From positions 65,436-129,435 of the forward strand of contig LDAQ01000001.1 of the NCBI GenBank assembly GCA_001028025.1: a DNA stretch of 64,000 bases, read 5' to 3'. Of the stretch, positions 54,959 to 63,970 are shown in pieces. This DNA comes from Faecalicatena fissicatena (GTDB taxonomy: Bacteria; Bacillota; Clostridia; Lachnospirales; Lachnospiraceae). A program made the position numbers and the translations under genes. Every line of letters starts with the position of its first letter. The stretch's first letter is position 1. The notes beneath the pieces are model-generated. The model searched no databases. It had not been told where the DNA came from and saw only the letters and a list, made by a program, of their open reading frames with translations.

Positions 54959-55285
54959 ATGAATCAAGAAGAAATGCAGGCGATATCATTTGAAATCATT
55001 AGTTATGCTGGGGATGCATTTTCCTACTTTTTCCAGGCTGTAGATAGAGCAAAAGAGGGAAAAGCTGAAGAAGCGGAGGAATTGATGAAAAAAGGGGATG
55101 AGCAAATGGTGAATGCACACAGGGCACAGACATCCCTTCTGACAGCGGAAGCAACCGGAAAGAAGCTGGAGTATAGTATTATTATGGTTCACGCACAAGA
55201 CCACCTAATGACAACGCTAATGTATGAAAGAGTTGCCAAAGAATTTATTTCGTTATATAACGAAAAAGCTGATTTGAAAAGGTGA
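54959..55285 (+). CDS. PTS lactose/cellobiose-family EIIA
   Basis: 108 residues, the usual size. The phosphorylated histidine lies in MVHAQDHLMT (His 78), with the second conserved His 82. All-helical trimeric EIIA of the lactose/chitobiose type. AAAGGAGG precedes the ATG. First gene of the operon EIIA-GH1-EIIC-EIIB-HPr. Confidence 0.95.
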   Translation: MNQEEMQAISFEIISYAGDAFSYFFQAVDRAKEGKAEEAEELMKKGDEQMVNAHRAQTSLLTAEATGKKLEYSIIMVHAQDHLMTTLMYERVAKEFISLYNEKADLKR

Positions 55286-55367
55286 TTTGCGCTATTTCAG
55301 GAAAGTGCCGTTTATGAAAAGCTATATTTAAGAAATATTTATTAAAGAAAGGCAAGGTAAAGAGAAA

Positions 55368-56768
55368 ATGAATAACTTTTTGTGGGGGAGTGCTACAGCC
55401 GCTTACCAATGCGAGGGCGGATGGAAAGAGGGCCAAAAAGGCTTGTCGAATTGGGACACTTTTTGCCATAGCGAGAAAAACAATGTAAATCCGGTAACAG
55501 CAGATATTTCGAGCGATCATTACCACCGTTATGAAGAAGATATAAGAATGCTGTCAGAAGGGAACCAAAATGCTTACCGCTTTTCCATTGCATGGACCAG
55601 GATTATACCCGAGGGAAGGGGGAAAAAGAGTCAAGAGGGGATTGATTTCTATCACCGTATTCTGGATACCTGCAAACGGTATCATGTGGAGCCGGTGGTT
55701 ACTTTATACCATTATGATTTACCGCAGCCGTTATACGAGAATGGGGGATGGGAAAATCGTGATACGGTTGAGGCTTATACGGAATATGCAAAGATATGCT
55801 TTGAAGAATTTGGAGGTAAAGTGAACCTGTGGGCAACGATTAATGAGCCGGGCTATGATACGATTTGCTGTTATGGCAGAGGGAATTATCCGCCGAATGT
55901 ACAGAATCTTGAGCGGAGGTGGCGGGCAATGTACCATCTTCTTATAGCAAGCGCAAGTGCGGTGAAGGTCTATAAATTAATGAAGCTAAATGGGGCGATC
56001 GGAATTGTTAGTGACAGCTATTCGATTGAGACATTAGTGGACAATGAAGAATATCAAAAGGCAAAATATTGGGCAGATTTGTTTTATAACCGTTCCGTAA
56101 ACGAAGTGAGTGTCACAGGAATTTATCCGCAGGATTTAATTGACAAGTTAAAAGCAGATGGATTCGATACTTCTTACATCTTAGCGGAGGATGAAGAAGT
56201 TTTCATGGCGGGCAAAGTAGATTATCTGGGTATTAATGCGTATGACCGGACATTAGTGAAGCCCTATCAGGGTGGAGAAACATCTATGACGGCGAATAAT
56301 ACAGGTGATGGGGTGACGAAAAACGAAACAATTATTAAGAATTGGTTCGTCCTGGATGAAGACCCCGATACCGAGAAAAACGCTTGGGGATGTGAGCTTT
56401 ACCCAAAAGCTGTCTATAATTTATTGCTTGAGTTAAGGAAGATTTATCCCAATACGCCAGTGATTATTACAGAAAATGGCTTAGGGTATTATGATAATTT
56501 AGAAAATGGTGAGGTACAGGATACTTACAGGATAGATTTTTTGAAAAGCTACATAGAATGGATTTTAAAGGCTATGGAAGAGGGGTGTGATGTAAGAGGA
56601 TATTTTGTATGGTCAACGATGGATCTGTACAGTTGGATTAATGGTTACAATAAGCGATACGGCCTTGTTTATGTGGATTTTGATAATGATAATAAACGAA
56701 TACCTAAAAAAAGCTATTATTGGTATAAAAATTTTATAGAACAAGAGAGGAATAAGGAAAATGGATAA
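55368..56768 (+). CDS. GH1 6-phospho-beta-glycosidase
   Basis: 466 residues. GH1 hallmarks: FLWGSATAAYQCEGGW at the N-terminus, acid/base in TINEPGYDT and nucleophile in VIITENGLGYYD. Its place within a PTS operon makes the phosphorylated disaccharide the likely substrate; glucoside versus galactoside cannot be decided. The end overlaps the EIIC start by eight bases. Confidence 0.94.
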   Translation: MNNFLWGSATAAYQCEGGWKEGQKGLSNWDTFCHSEKNNVNPVTADISSDHYHRYEEDIRMLSEGNQNAYRFSIAWTRIIPEGRGKKSQEGIDFYHRILDTCKRYHVEPVVTLYHYDLPQPLYENGGWENRDTVEAYTEYAKICFEEFGGKVNLWATINEPGYDTICCYGRGNYPPNVQNLERRWRAMYHLLIASASAVKVYKLMKLNGAIGIVSDSYSIETLVDNEEYQKAKYWADLFYNRSVNEVSVTGIYPQDLIDKLKADGFDTSYILAEDEEVFMAGKVDYLGINAYDRTLVKPYQGGETSMTANNTGDGVTKNETIIKNWFVLDEDPDTEKNAWGCELYPKAVYNLLLELRKIYPNTPVIITENGLGYYDNLENGEVQDTYRIDFLKSYIEWILKAMEEGCDVRGYFVWSTMDLYSWINGYNKRYGLVYVDFDNDNKRIPKKSYYWYKNFIEQERNKENG

Positions 56769-58056
56769 ACTTAATCACTTAATCGAAAGGAAAGTTGCTC
56801 CGGCAGCGAATAAATTGTCACGGCAAAAATATTTACAAGTTATTCAAAATGTTTTTTTAGCAATGGTGCCGTTGTTTACGATTGGTAGTTTTTCCCTTGT
56901 AATTACATCTCCGCCAATGGATTACACAACAATGGAGCCGGGAATTTTGTGTTCCATTATGAAGGGGTGGCAAGCGCTGGCAGACTTTACGGGACCCGTT
57001 CTGAATCTATTATTTGCGGTAACAATGCCGTTTATGGCATTATATGTGGCAATGGGGATTGGATTTTTCCTGGCAAAGCATTATAAAATGAATACATTTG
57101 TACCTGTTATTATAACAACTGCATCATTTGTTATATCGACAGGTTTGGATAAAGAAGGGAACCTGTCCTTTGTAAATTTCGATGCGACAGGTTTGTTTGC
57201 GGCCATTTTGGTATCCATTGTGACGTTTGAGACATATCGGTTTTTATCAGAGAAAAAAATTGGCCGTATCAATCTGGAGGGCGGCGGAGTACCTCCTGCA
57301 CTTGCAGATTCGATCGGCAATTTAATTCCTATTATGATAGTTTTGCTGGGAATTTCTATCGTTAGTAATATCATGATAGCATTAACGGGCGGTGCGTTCC
57401 CGGCATTTATGGCAATGCTGATGAGTCCCCTCGTATTAGCCGTAGACAATATCTGGGGTGTTATTATCTTGTCCGTAGTCGTAATGCTTTTCTGGTGGTT
57501 TGGTATTCATGACTCGGTAATTACAAGTGCACTCGACCCATTCTTTTACAATAACCTTGGTATCAATGCTGCCGCATTTGCAGCAGGAACGGCAGCAGTA
57601 GCGCTGCCGCGTATTGTAACAACACCATTCTGGTGGAATTTTATGGCAATCGGGGGAAGCGGTGCGACACTTGGATTAGCCTTTTTGGCAGCTTCGAGTA
57701 AATCAAAACAAATCAGGACCATAGGCAGAATTTCAGTAATTCCTGCCATATTCAATATAAATGAGCCTTTGATTTTCGGTCTGCCATTGATGTACAATCC
57801 GATCATGATGATACCGTTTATAATCGTAATGCCGTTAAATGGAGTTCTGACATATTTGGCGATGAGTTCGGGATTAGTAGCGCGGACATTTGCATATGCA
57901 AGCTGGAATATGTTTGCACCAATTGCAGCGTTAATTGATACAATGGATGTCAAAGCACTGCTCTTAATACTTGTGCTGATTGTTATCGATATATTGATAT
58001 ACTTACCATTCTTTAAAGTATATGAGAAGCAAAAATTGAAAGAGGAAAGTATGTAG
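56761..58056 (+). CDS. PTS lactose/cellobiose-family EIIC
   Basis: 431 residues, about 10 membrane helices. Family blocks: AVTMPFMALYVAMGIGFFLA, GGGVPPALADSIGNLIPI, WWFGIHDSVITSALDPF and NINEPLIFGLPLMYNP, the last being the sugar-binding NEP motif. Imports and, with EIIB, phosphorylates a beta-linked disaccharide. Confidence 0.95.
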   Translation: MDKLNHLIERKVAPAANKLSRQKYLQVIQNVFLAMVPLFTIGSFSLVITSPPMDYTTMEPGILCSIMKGWQALADFTGPVLNLLFAVTMPFMALYVAMGIGFFLAKHYKMNTFVPVIITTASFVISTGLDKEGNLSFVNFDATGLFAAILVSIVTFETYRFLSEKKIGRINLEGGGVPPALADSIGNLIPIMIVLLGISIVSNIMIALTGGAFPAFMAMLMSPLVLAVDNIWGVIILSVVVMLFWWFGIHDSVITSALDPFFYNNLGINAAAFAAGTAAVALPRIVTTPFWWNFMAIGGSGATLGLAFLAASSKSKQIRTIGRISVIPAIFNINEPLIFGLPLMYNPIMMIPFIIVMPLNGVLTYLAMSSGLVARTFAYASWNMFAPIAALIDTMDVKALLLILVLIVIDILIYLPFFKVYEKQKLKEESM

Positions 58057-58081
58057 ATATAAATAAAAGGAGGAGTACAAA

Positions 58082-58384
58082 ATGAATATTTTGTTAATAT
58101 GTAATGCGGGAATGAGTACCGGAATTATGAGACTGCGTTTGGAAGATGAGCTGAAAAGAAGGGGGATTGAGGGCAGTGTAAATGCTGTGCCATTGGTTGA
58201 GCTTGATGATTACATTGAATCAGCGGAGGTATTTTTACTGGGACCTCAAATCCGGTTTGCCAAAGACGATGTTGCAGCTAAGGCGGGGAATAAACTGACC
58301 ATGGTTATCGCACCGCAGGATTTTGGCGCGATGAACGCAAAAAAAGTAATGGATGATATTATAGGTAATGGAGTTAATGTATGA
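58082..58384 (+). CDS. PTS lactose/cellobiose-family EIIB
   Basis: 100 residues. The phosphocysteine loop is LLICNAGMSTGIMRLR (Cys 7), followed by the alternating pattern ending PQDFGAMNAKKVMDDI. It overlaps the HPr start codon by four bases. Confidence 0.95.
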   Translation: MNILLICNAGMSTGIMRLRLEDELKRRGIEGSVNAVPLVELDDYIESAEVFLLGPQIRFAKDDVAAKAGNKLTMVIAPQDFGAMNAKKVMDDIIGNGVNV

Positions 58385-58638
58385 AAAAATTTAATTACCA
58401 GATCAAAGACCCATTGGGAATTCATGCGAGACCAGCAGGTATGCTGGTAAAAGAAGCTAAGAAATTTGAAAGTGTGATTACATTGGTAAAGGGCGAAGAA
58501 AAAGTAGATGCAACGAAAATAATGGCGGTTATGTCAATGGGCGTGACGGTCGGTGATACGGTGATGCTGGAAGCCGCCGGATCAGATGAGAACGCAGCAA
58601 TTGAAGCTATGGAAACATTTTTTGCTCAATATCTGTAA
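58381..58638 (+). CDS. HPr-family phosphocarrier with Ser46 replaced
   Basis: 85 residues. His 15 is in GIHARPAGMLVKEAKKF, so it should accept phosphate from EI. The regulatory site in ordinary Gram-positive HPr reads NAKSIMGVMS with Ser 46; here the aligned text is DATKIMAVMS, placing Lys at 46. It thus should not be a substrate of HPr kinase or form the CcpA co-repressor at that position. Encoding HPr within a sugar PTS operon suggests a dedicated phosphocarrier. Overlaps EIIB by ATGA. Confidence 0.92.
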   Translation: MKKFNYQIKDPLGIHARPAGMLVKEAKKFESVITLVKGEEKVDATKIMAVMSMGVTVGDTVMLEAAGSDENAAIEAMETFFAQYL

Positions 58639-58792
58639 TTATGATTCAGACTTAAACAGAAGAAAACAAAGTAGTCAATGAAGTAGCTGTTCCGTACAGG
58701 ATTGTGCATTTACCGCACAGTCCGTACGAAAAGCTATGTGAAAAAAGGGCACACTTATAACCGGAATTTGAGATTCCCTTTTTACGGAAACT

Positions 58793-59246
58793 TTATGCTA
58801 TAAGAGGTTTTAAACTGCGGATATATTGGTGTTTATAAACTTTATCTGCGACCATGACGGTTACAAGTTAGGATATGCCCGCAAGCAGTAAATCCGCATG
58901 GAGTGTCTTTTCATTCTGTGTTATGCGCCCTGCCACACAAAAGCTGTCCTTGAAATGGTTGATTGCTTTTTCAACGTTCCCCCTGATTTTGTATGTGGAA
59001 TCTCCGCAGCGCAGATGTGATTTGCTACCTTCCCGTTTTATAGAAAGAGAAGGATCTTTGGGACAGCAGGGGATACCAGCTTTATTGAAAGGACAGTGTG
59101 AATCTTACGTAGAGAGCCGCTCATTAAAGGGGGTGAAGGCTTTTTTAAAAGGTGCATCCTGCAAAAGTTATTTGTAAATCTCAGCGCAGTCAAAAGCAGC
59201 ATCTCCCAGAAAAGCCTTAAGATTAATCAGCGGGTGTTTTACAGCT
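58793..59246 (-). pseudogene. DDE-type transposase remnant with nonsense codons and an internal deletion
   Basis: On the minus strand one frame reads, in order, HPLINLKAFLGDAAFDCAEI, a stop, LLQDAPFKKAFTPFNERLST, a stop, HCPFNKAGIPCCPKDPSL, HLRCG, then STYKIRGNVEKAINHFKD, FCVAGRITQNEKTLHADLLL, AGIS, a stop, LVTVMVADKVYKHQYIRSLK, PLIA and the final stop at 58793. These are blocks of a transposase common in Lachnospiraceae (IS family not certain). The gap before STYKIR looks like a deletion. No terminal inverted repeats were found. The plus-strand frame at 58875-59177 is its shadow. Confidence 0.85.
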
Positions 59247-59358
59247 TATACGACAGAGTTTACGACAAATTTACGACATTTCGAAGATTACTTATAACGA
59301 GTTATAATAATTTACGTGAGATTTTGAGATTTTTGGTAATATTGACCAAAAAAACTGC

Positions 59359-59387
59359 TTGCATAACCACATACAATGGGTTATAAT
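59359..59387 (+). promoter_or_regulatory. Promoter of the ribU riboswitch transcript
   Basis: TTGCAT (59359-59364), 17-base spacer, TATAAT (59382-59387); the start of transcription would fall about 14 bases before the riboswitch. Confidence 0.75.
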
Positions 59388-59407
59388 AACCTATAGAATA
59401 GAATGAA

Positions 59408-59526
59408 TTCTTCGGGGTCGGGTGTAAATCCCAACCGGCGGTATAGTCCGCGACCCGTTGCCGCAATGGCATCGGCTGAACTGGTGTAATTCCAGTACCG
59501 ACAGTAAAGTCTGGATGAGAGAAGAA
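59408..59526 (+). ncRNA. FMN riboswitch (RFN element)
   Basis: The conserved core is obvious: closing stem TTCTTC/GAAGAA, GGGGTCGGGTGTAAATCCC, ACCGGCGGTATAGTCCGCGA, GGCTGAACTGGTGTAATTCC and GTACCGACAGTAAAGTCTGG followed by ATGAGAGAAG. It binds FMN and controls the riboflavin transporter gene, with a terminator 27 bases further on. Confidence 0.97.
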
Positions 59527-59552
59527 AATAGTGCCATAATAAGCATGATATT

Positions 59553-59583
59553 AACCCCGGATACTTTAAATCCGGGGTTTTAT
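59553..59583 (+). terminator. Riboswitch expression-platform terminator
   Basis: AACCCCGGAT (59553-59562) pairs with ATCCGGGGTT (59570-59579), then TTATT. Read-through when FMN is scarce would allow ribU transcription. Confidence 0.9.
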
Positions 59584-59666
59584 TATGTTTAAGACACGAT
59601 CTCCAGGAAGATTTTCTTTCTTTTCAATTCAAATTAATTATATTTAATTAAAGGAGAGAAACGATT

Positions 59667-60293
59667 ATGAACACAGAGACGAATGTAGTATCAAGGACAC
59701 AGCCTAAAATTGGAATCCGCACAATCGCGCAGATCGGTATGTTATCTGCCATAGCAACAGTATTGATGCTGTTTGAAATTCCGCTCCCATTTGCACCTGC
59801 ATTTTATGAGATTGATTTCAGTGAGGTACCGGTACTGATCGGCTGCTTTGTAATGGGGCCGCTGGCAGGAGCTGTGATTGAGCTGGTAAAAATCCTGCTG
59901 AACTTTGTAGTAAATGGAACCATCACAGCAGGGGTCGGAGAAGTCGCAAACTTTCTGATCGGCTGTGCATTATGTGTCCCGGCAGGTCTGATTTATAAAA
60001 GAAACCGGACGAGAAAAGGTGCACTCATTGGATTGACTGTAGGAACTGTTTTTATGACGGCTATCGGATGCGTTTTGAATGCCTATGTTCTTCTTCCTGC
60101 ATACGCAACTGCATTTTCAATGCCGATCGACGCTCTGGTTGATATGGGATCAGCGATAAATGCAAGCATTACGGGGCTTTCAACTTTTGTATTGTTTGCT
60201 GTAGCGCCGTTCAATCTTTTAAAGGGAGTGCTGGTATCTTTGATCGTATTGTTGATTTACAAAAAGATCAGCCCGATCTTTAGAATGCGGTAA
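59667..60293 (+). CDS. ribU: Riboflavin ECF transporter S component
   Basis: 208 residues, six predicted membrane helices. RibU-type blocks: MLSAIATVLMLFEIPLPFAP, YEIDFSEVPVLIGCFVMGPL and the NGTITAGVGEVANFLIG segment. It binds riboflavin and works with the shared ECF energising module encoded elsewhere. AAAGGAGAG precedes the ATG, and the FMN riboswitch in the leader confirms the substrate. Confidence 0.96.
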   Translation: MNTETNVVSRTQPKIGIRTIAQIGMLSAIATVLMLFEIPLPFAPAFYEIDFSEVPVLIGCFVMGPLAGAVIELVKILLNFVVNGTITAGVGEVANFLIGCALCVPAGLIYKRNRTRKGALIGLTVGTVFMTAIGCVLNAYVLLPAYATAFSMPIDALVDMGSAINASITGLSTFVLFAVAPFNLLKGVLVSLIVLLIYKKISPIFRMR

Positions 60294-60321
60294 AATAATC
60301 ACTCATAAATATCATTATGGC

Positions 60322-60358
60322 AAAAAGCACTGTCCGGGGAATCGGACAGTGCTTTTTT
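60322..60358 (+). terminator. Terminator after ribU
   Basis: AAAAAGCACTGTCCG (60322-60336) pairs with CGGACAGTGCTTTTTT (60343-60358), a perfect stem ending in a T-run; it can act in both directions. Confidence 0.95.
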
Positions 60359-60416
60359 GAGCCCGGCTGCGAATAGAATTCCGATTAAACTCAACATTAT
60401 ATATGAAAGAAAAGCA

Positions 60417-60430
60417 GCCGTTATAACGGC
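60417..60430. promoter_or_regulatory. Perfect 14-bp palindrome ahead of the LytTR gene
   Basis: GCCGTTATAACGGC lies about 185 bases before the LytTR start. The surrounding 257 bases hold no gene. It may be a regulator site, but it is not the direct-repeat pattern usual for LytTR proteins. Confidence 0.35.
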
Positions 60431-60615
60431 AGAAAATAGATACTTAAGCCGATGCAGATCCTCCGGCCAGATGCACTAATTGTGCTAAGGCGGCCTTTTA
60501 CCCGCCAAAAAGAGCCACTGACCGGATTTCGGTAGACTTTCTTAACTGTTTTGGATAAGATAAGTACAGAGAAAGGGAAGGAAACACTTCTACTTTGAGG
60601 CAGGAGGAAACAGAC

Positions 60616-61068
60616 ATGAGGGTGGAGATAGAAAAAATAGGCCAGGAGTCAGCGGAATCTGCAAGGCTCCGTGTGCATGAAGAAAATGAGAGTACGAAAA
60701 GGCTGGCCGAGTTTATTGAACAGGAAAGATTCAGGTTTATGATATTAACCTGCAGCAAAGATGAAAAAATATATCAGGTTAAATGTAGAGAGATTTATTA
60801 CATTGAATCCATGCAGGAGGTGCAGTATATTCATACGAAGGATGAGATTTACAGTACGAGGAAGCGGCTGTATGAGCTGGAGAACCTTCTTCCGCCGGAA
60901 TTTGTAAGGGCATCCAAATCGGTGCTCCTGAATATGGCGAAGGTAGAAGTCTACAGGCCGGTTGCAGGCGGGATCATGATGGCGGAATTTCCGAATGGAG
61001 ACGGTACCTATATTTCGAGAAAATATTTAAAAGGGCTCAGGGCCAAGATTAAGGAGGGATTGCTATGA
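60616..61068 (+). CDS. LytTR-domain transcriptional regulator
   Basis: 150 residues. A short N-terminal segment is followed by a LytTR DNA-binding domain (about 40-150: YQVKCREIYYIESMQEVQYI, RASKSVLLNMAKVEVYRP, ISRKYLKGLRAKI). There is no receiver domain, as in the two-gene LytTR regulatory systems of Firmicutes where a membrane protein restrains the regulator. The start at 60616 is set by CAGGAGG. It overlaps the following DUF3021-like gene by four bases. Confidence 0.92.
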   Translation: MRVEIEKIGQESAESARLRVHEENESTKRLAEFIEQERFRFMILTCSKDEKIYQVKCREIYYIESMQEVQYIHTKDEIYSTRKRLYELENLLPPEFVRASKSVLLNMAKVEVYRPVAGGIMMAEFPNGDGTYISRKYLKGLRAKIKEGLL

Positions 61069-61727
61069 AAGAAAACAGGATATCGGAGGAAGCGAGAGAA
61101 CGCATTTTACAGGGATGTTTTTTCGGATTGATTCTTTTTACTAGCACAGCGCTCCTTCTGAGCTTCAGAAGAGATATGGATGAAGTGGGTCGGATACTGC
61201 CGTTTATTCCTGCGGCACTGGCCGGGTACCTGCTGATTGGCAATCTGCTGGTCTGGATTCACAGCCTGCCTGAAAGGGGCTGGGTCAGCAGCTGGTTTAA
61301 AGGAGCCGCTGCTGTATACTGGATCGATCTGATCGCTGTCGCCTTTGTACTTCTGTCTTTTATAGTGTCAGAATCCTGGCGGCATATCATACTGGTCAAC
61401 GCCGTGGTGGTCGTGGTCTTCTGGATACTGGATTACTGCTCTGTACTTAAAATTGCAAAGGAACTGAACGGCGGAGCGGTCAAAGGCAGATATCTGGTAG
61501 TTGATTTGGAAGAGTGTCCGAAAGGGGCGGAGGCTTTCTGCAGGGAAATAGAAGACTACTGCAGGAAGAATAGGAGCAGTCTGGAATTCCTGAAAAGAGA
61601 GAAACCGGCTGAGATTCTGATGGACGGAGAGCGATATCATGTGGAGCTGGATTTTTTCTACTCTCAGTTTGGTCCCATGTATGCATTGAAATTCAGGAAA
61701 GAAGGAAAACAGTATACAGATAAATGA
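61065..61727 (+). CDS. DUF3021-like four-helix membrane protein with cytoplasmic tail
   Basis: 220 residues. Four hydrophobic helices (about 15-130) match the DUF3021 layout, and the gene follows a LytTR regulator as in HdrRM/BrsRM-type systems, where the membrane protein inhibits the regulator. Unusually it has a further 80-residue soluble tail (LNGGAVKGRYLVVDLEECPK to KFRKEGKQYTDK) that might bind the regulator or another partner. Confidence 0.8.
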   Translation: MKENRISEEARERILQGCFFGLILFTSTALLLSFRRDMDEVGRILPFIPAALAGYLLIGNLLVWIHSLPERGWVSSWFKGAAAVYWIDLIAVAFVLLSFIVSESWRHIILVNAVVVVVFWILDYCSVLKIAKELNGGAVKGRYLVVDLEECPKGAEAFCREIEDYCRKNRSSLEFLKREKPAEILMDGERYHVELDFFYSQFGPMYALKFRKEGKQYTDK

Positions 61728-61745
61728 TAGAATAGAGAGTCCGGC

Positions 61746-61775
61746 TGCGGCGCATTCCTGAAGGAAGGCGCCGCA
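61746..61775 (+). terminator. Hairpin after the LytTR/DUF3021 pair
   Basis: TGCGGCGC...GCGCCGCA with an inner TTCC-TGAA-GGAA stem. The T-run is weak (ATGTTTT). Confidence 0.6.
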
Positions 61776-61831
61776 TGTCATATGTTTTCAAAATTTAAAG
61801 CGGGATCGGCTGGTGCGTGACCAGGAGACGG

Positions 61832-61963
61832 ATGGATATCGTTCTGATGGATATTAATCTTGGGAATCTAAGTGATGCAGACGGTCTGGAGGCGGTAGAG
61901 AATCTGCTGAAACCTAATCCTGAAATAAACCATTCGCACGGGTATATACCGCCTATCTGCTGA
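61832..61963 (+). pseudogene. Response-regulator receiver-domain fragment
   Basis: A 43-codon frame reads MDIVLMDINLGNLSDADGLE and AVENLLKP, the phosphoacceptor-Asp region of a CheY-like receiver domain, then loses similarity and stops at the MATE gene end. No upstream ribosome site or N-terminal strand is present. It is the stump of a two-component regulator. Confidence 0.75.
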
Positions 61964-63313
61964 CTATATTTTCATCTTTTTTATTCTGTAGAAATAGTAA
62001 AAGATAAATAATATAGAAGTAATAATCCAAGTCACCGGATAGCTGAAGATAATAACCGGTATGGTTGGCTGTATCCTAAGGGCACCGACAATCCATAGTA
62101 TTCTCAGCAGACACACTCCGCACATGGTGAGAATCATGGGTACGATCACGTCTCCGATGCCCCGGAGGGAACCGGACAGGATCTCAATGAAGACGAAGAT
62201 AATGTACCACGGCGTAATCAACAGGAGCATTTCTGTACCGATCCGTATGACTTCGGCATCGCTGGTGAAGAGCCGGAACAATGGCACACGGGCCGCGATG
62301 AGGAAAACCACGAGCACTGCGGAGACTAAAAAGTCTATGCCCAGACAGACGCGGGTGCTTTTCCGTATGCGGTCATGCCTGCGTGCTCCGTAATTCTGTC
62401 CGACAAATGTGGTGATGGAGATGCCGAATGCGCTGCTGACCATCCAGAACACTGCATCCAATTTACCAAATACGGACCAGGCCGCAGCCGTATCGGTACC
62501 GAAGCCGTTCAATGCAGCCTGGATGATGACATTGGTGATACTGTACATGACGGACTGTATGCCTGCGGGCACTCCGATGCGGAGTTGTGACTTCATCACG
62601 GAACCATGGAAACGGATCTGGCGAATGTAAAGCCGGAGTATTCCTTCGGATTTCATCAGTTTATGGGTAACCAGCAAGGCACTAAAAGCCTGCGAGAGGA
62701 ATGTAGCCAGAGCCACACCCAGTACGCCCATGTGGAAAAACACGACGAATACCACATCCAGCACAATATTTATAAAACAGCAGATGATCAGATAGTACAG
62801 CGGATTTTTGGAATCCCCTATAGAGCGCAGGACACTGGAACCCATGTTATAGATAAAGACAAACAGGATTCCTGCGAAGTAAATACGCAGATACAAAACA
62901 GAATCGGCCATAATTTCTTCAGGTGTGTGCATCCAGGCAAGCATAGATGGAGTCAGCGCAATGCCGAGCACGCTGATAACGATACTTCCCAAAGTGGAAA
63001 AAGCATATGCCGTATGCAGGCTCTGCCGCACAGAACGTTCATCCTGAGCGCCGTAAAACTGTGCGATTATTACAGAAGCACCGGAGGAAAGTCCTGTAAA
63101 AAAGCCTACGATCAGACCGATGATCTGTGCAGTAGACCCGCCCACGCTGGCCAGAGCCTCTTTGCCAACAAAGTGCCCTACAATTACGGTATCGATTGTG
63201 TTATACAGCTGCTGGAAAAATGTACCGAAAACGATCGGAAAAAAGAAAAGAAGAAGCTGCCTCCAGATGACACCCTCAGTGATTTGATTCGTATTTTGAT
63301 TGCCCCGTCCCAT
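61964..63313 (-). CDS. MATE-family multidrug/cation antiporter
   Basis: 449 residues, 12 predicted helices in two similar halves. FPIVFGTFFQQLYNTIDTVI, VGKEALASVGGSTAQI and the second-half IQAALNGFGTDTAAAWSVFG are typical of the DinF/NorM-like branch. The start at 63313 follows GTGAGG; a TTG five codons earlier is less likely. Substrate unknown. It may have moved in next to the response-regulator stump. Confidence 0.93.
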   Translation of the reverse strand: MGRGNQNTNQITEGVIWRQLLLFFFPIVFGTFFQQLYNTIDTVIVGHFVGKEALASVGGSTAQIIGLIVGFFTGLSSGASVIIAQFYGAQDERSVRQSLHTAYAFSTLGSIVISVLGIALTPSMLAWMHTPEEIMADSVLYLRIYFAGILFVFIYNMGSSVLRSIGDSKNPLYYLIICCFINIVLDVVFVVFFHMGVLGVALATFLSQAFSALLVTHKLMKSEGILRLYIRQIRFHGSVMKSQLRIGVPAGIQSVMYSITNVIIQAALNGFGTDTAAAWSVFGKLDAVFWMVSSAFGISITTFVGQNYGARRHDRIRKSTRVCLGIDFLVSAVLVVFLIAARVPLFRLFTSDAEVIRIGTEMLLLITPWYIIFVFIEILSGSLRGIGDVIVPMILTMCGVCLLRILWIVGALRIQPTIPVIIFSYPVTWIITSILFIFYYFYRIKKMKI

Positions 63314-63493
63314 AAAAACCTCACTCAAAATTCTAGATTTATCTTATGTATCTGCCAGATCTCCCGCTTTGACAACGTTACTATATCACGAAAAACATCC
63401 GCTGTCGATAGGGCCGCGGTACACTTTTTTGATGCAGTAAGCTACAGGTTTATGGTATGATAAAACATATTGGAAAAAGAAGGGAGAATAATT

Positions 63494-63970
63494 ATGCCAC
63501 GAATGAGAAGAAGAGACCGTGAAATTGAGAGTCAGGAAGAGATACTTCATGTACTGGATACATGTAAGGTCGTACATCTGGCAATGTATGATGAGGATGG
63601 GATTTATATGCTTCCCATGAACTTCGGATATACATATGAAGACAGCCAGCTGGTGATTTATATCCATGCCGCACTGGAAGGCAAAAAGCTGGATCTGTTA
63701 CGAAAGAATCCAAATGTGGGATTCGAACTGGACTGCGACCATGAACTGATAGAAGGAAGAGTTCCGTGCCAGTATGGATATCGTTATGCCAGCCTGGTAG
63801 GAAAAGGTGTGGCTGAGTTTGTAGAAGCGCCGCAGGAGAAGATGGAAGCCCTGAGTATTCTGATGAAATGCCAGACCGGGAAGGACTTTGAATTTACCGA
63901 GCGGCTCGTGACAATTGTGTCAGTAATTAAGATAACTGCAAAAGAGCTGACTGGAAAACGGAGAGAATAG
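63494..63970 (+). CDS. Pyridoxamine-5'-phosphate-oxidase-fold (Nim-like) flavoprotein
   Basis: 158 residues. The split-barrel flavin-binding fold is indicated by MRRRDREIESQEEILHVLDT, HLAMYDEDGIYMLPMNFGY and GKKLDLLRKNPNVGFELD with a following CDHEL. This pattern is shared with Nim 5-nitroimidazole reductase-like proteins of anaerobes; most members are uncharacterised FMN or heme binders, so drug resistance should not be assumed. The start at 63494 follows AAGGGAG. Confidence 0.88.
   Translation: MPRMRRRDREIESQEEILHVLDTCKVVHLAMYDEDGIYMLPMNFGYTYEDSQLVIYIHAALEGKKLDLLRKNPNVGFELDCDHELIEGRVPCQYGYRYASLVGKGVAEFVEAPQEKMEALSILMKCQTGKDFEFTERLVTIVSVIKITAKELTGKRRE

Noticed and set aside
58875..59177. 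100-codon plus-strand frame
   Set aside because: It is antisense to a clearly recognisable transposase remnant on the minus strand.
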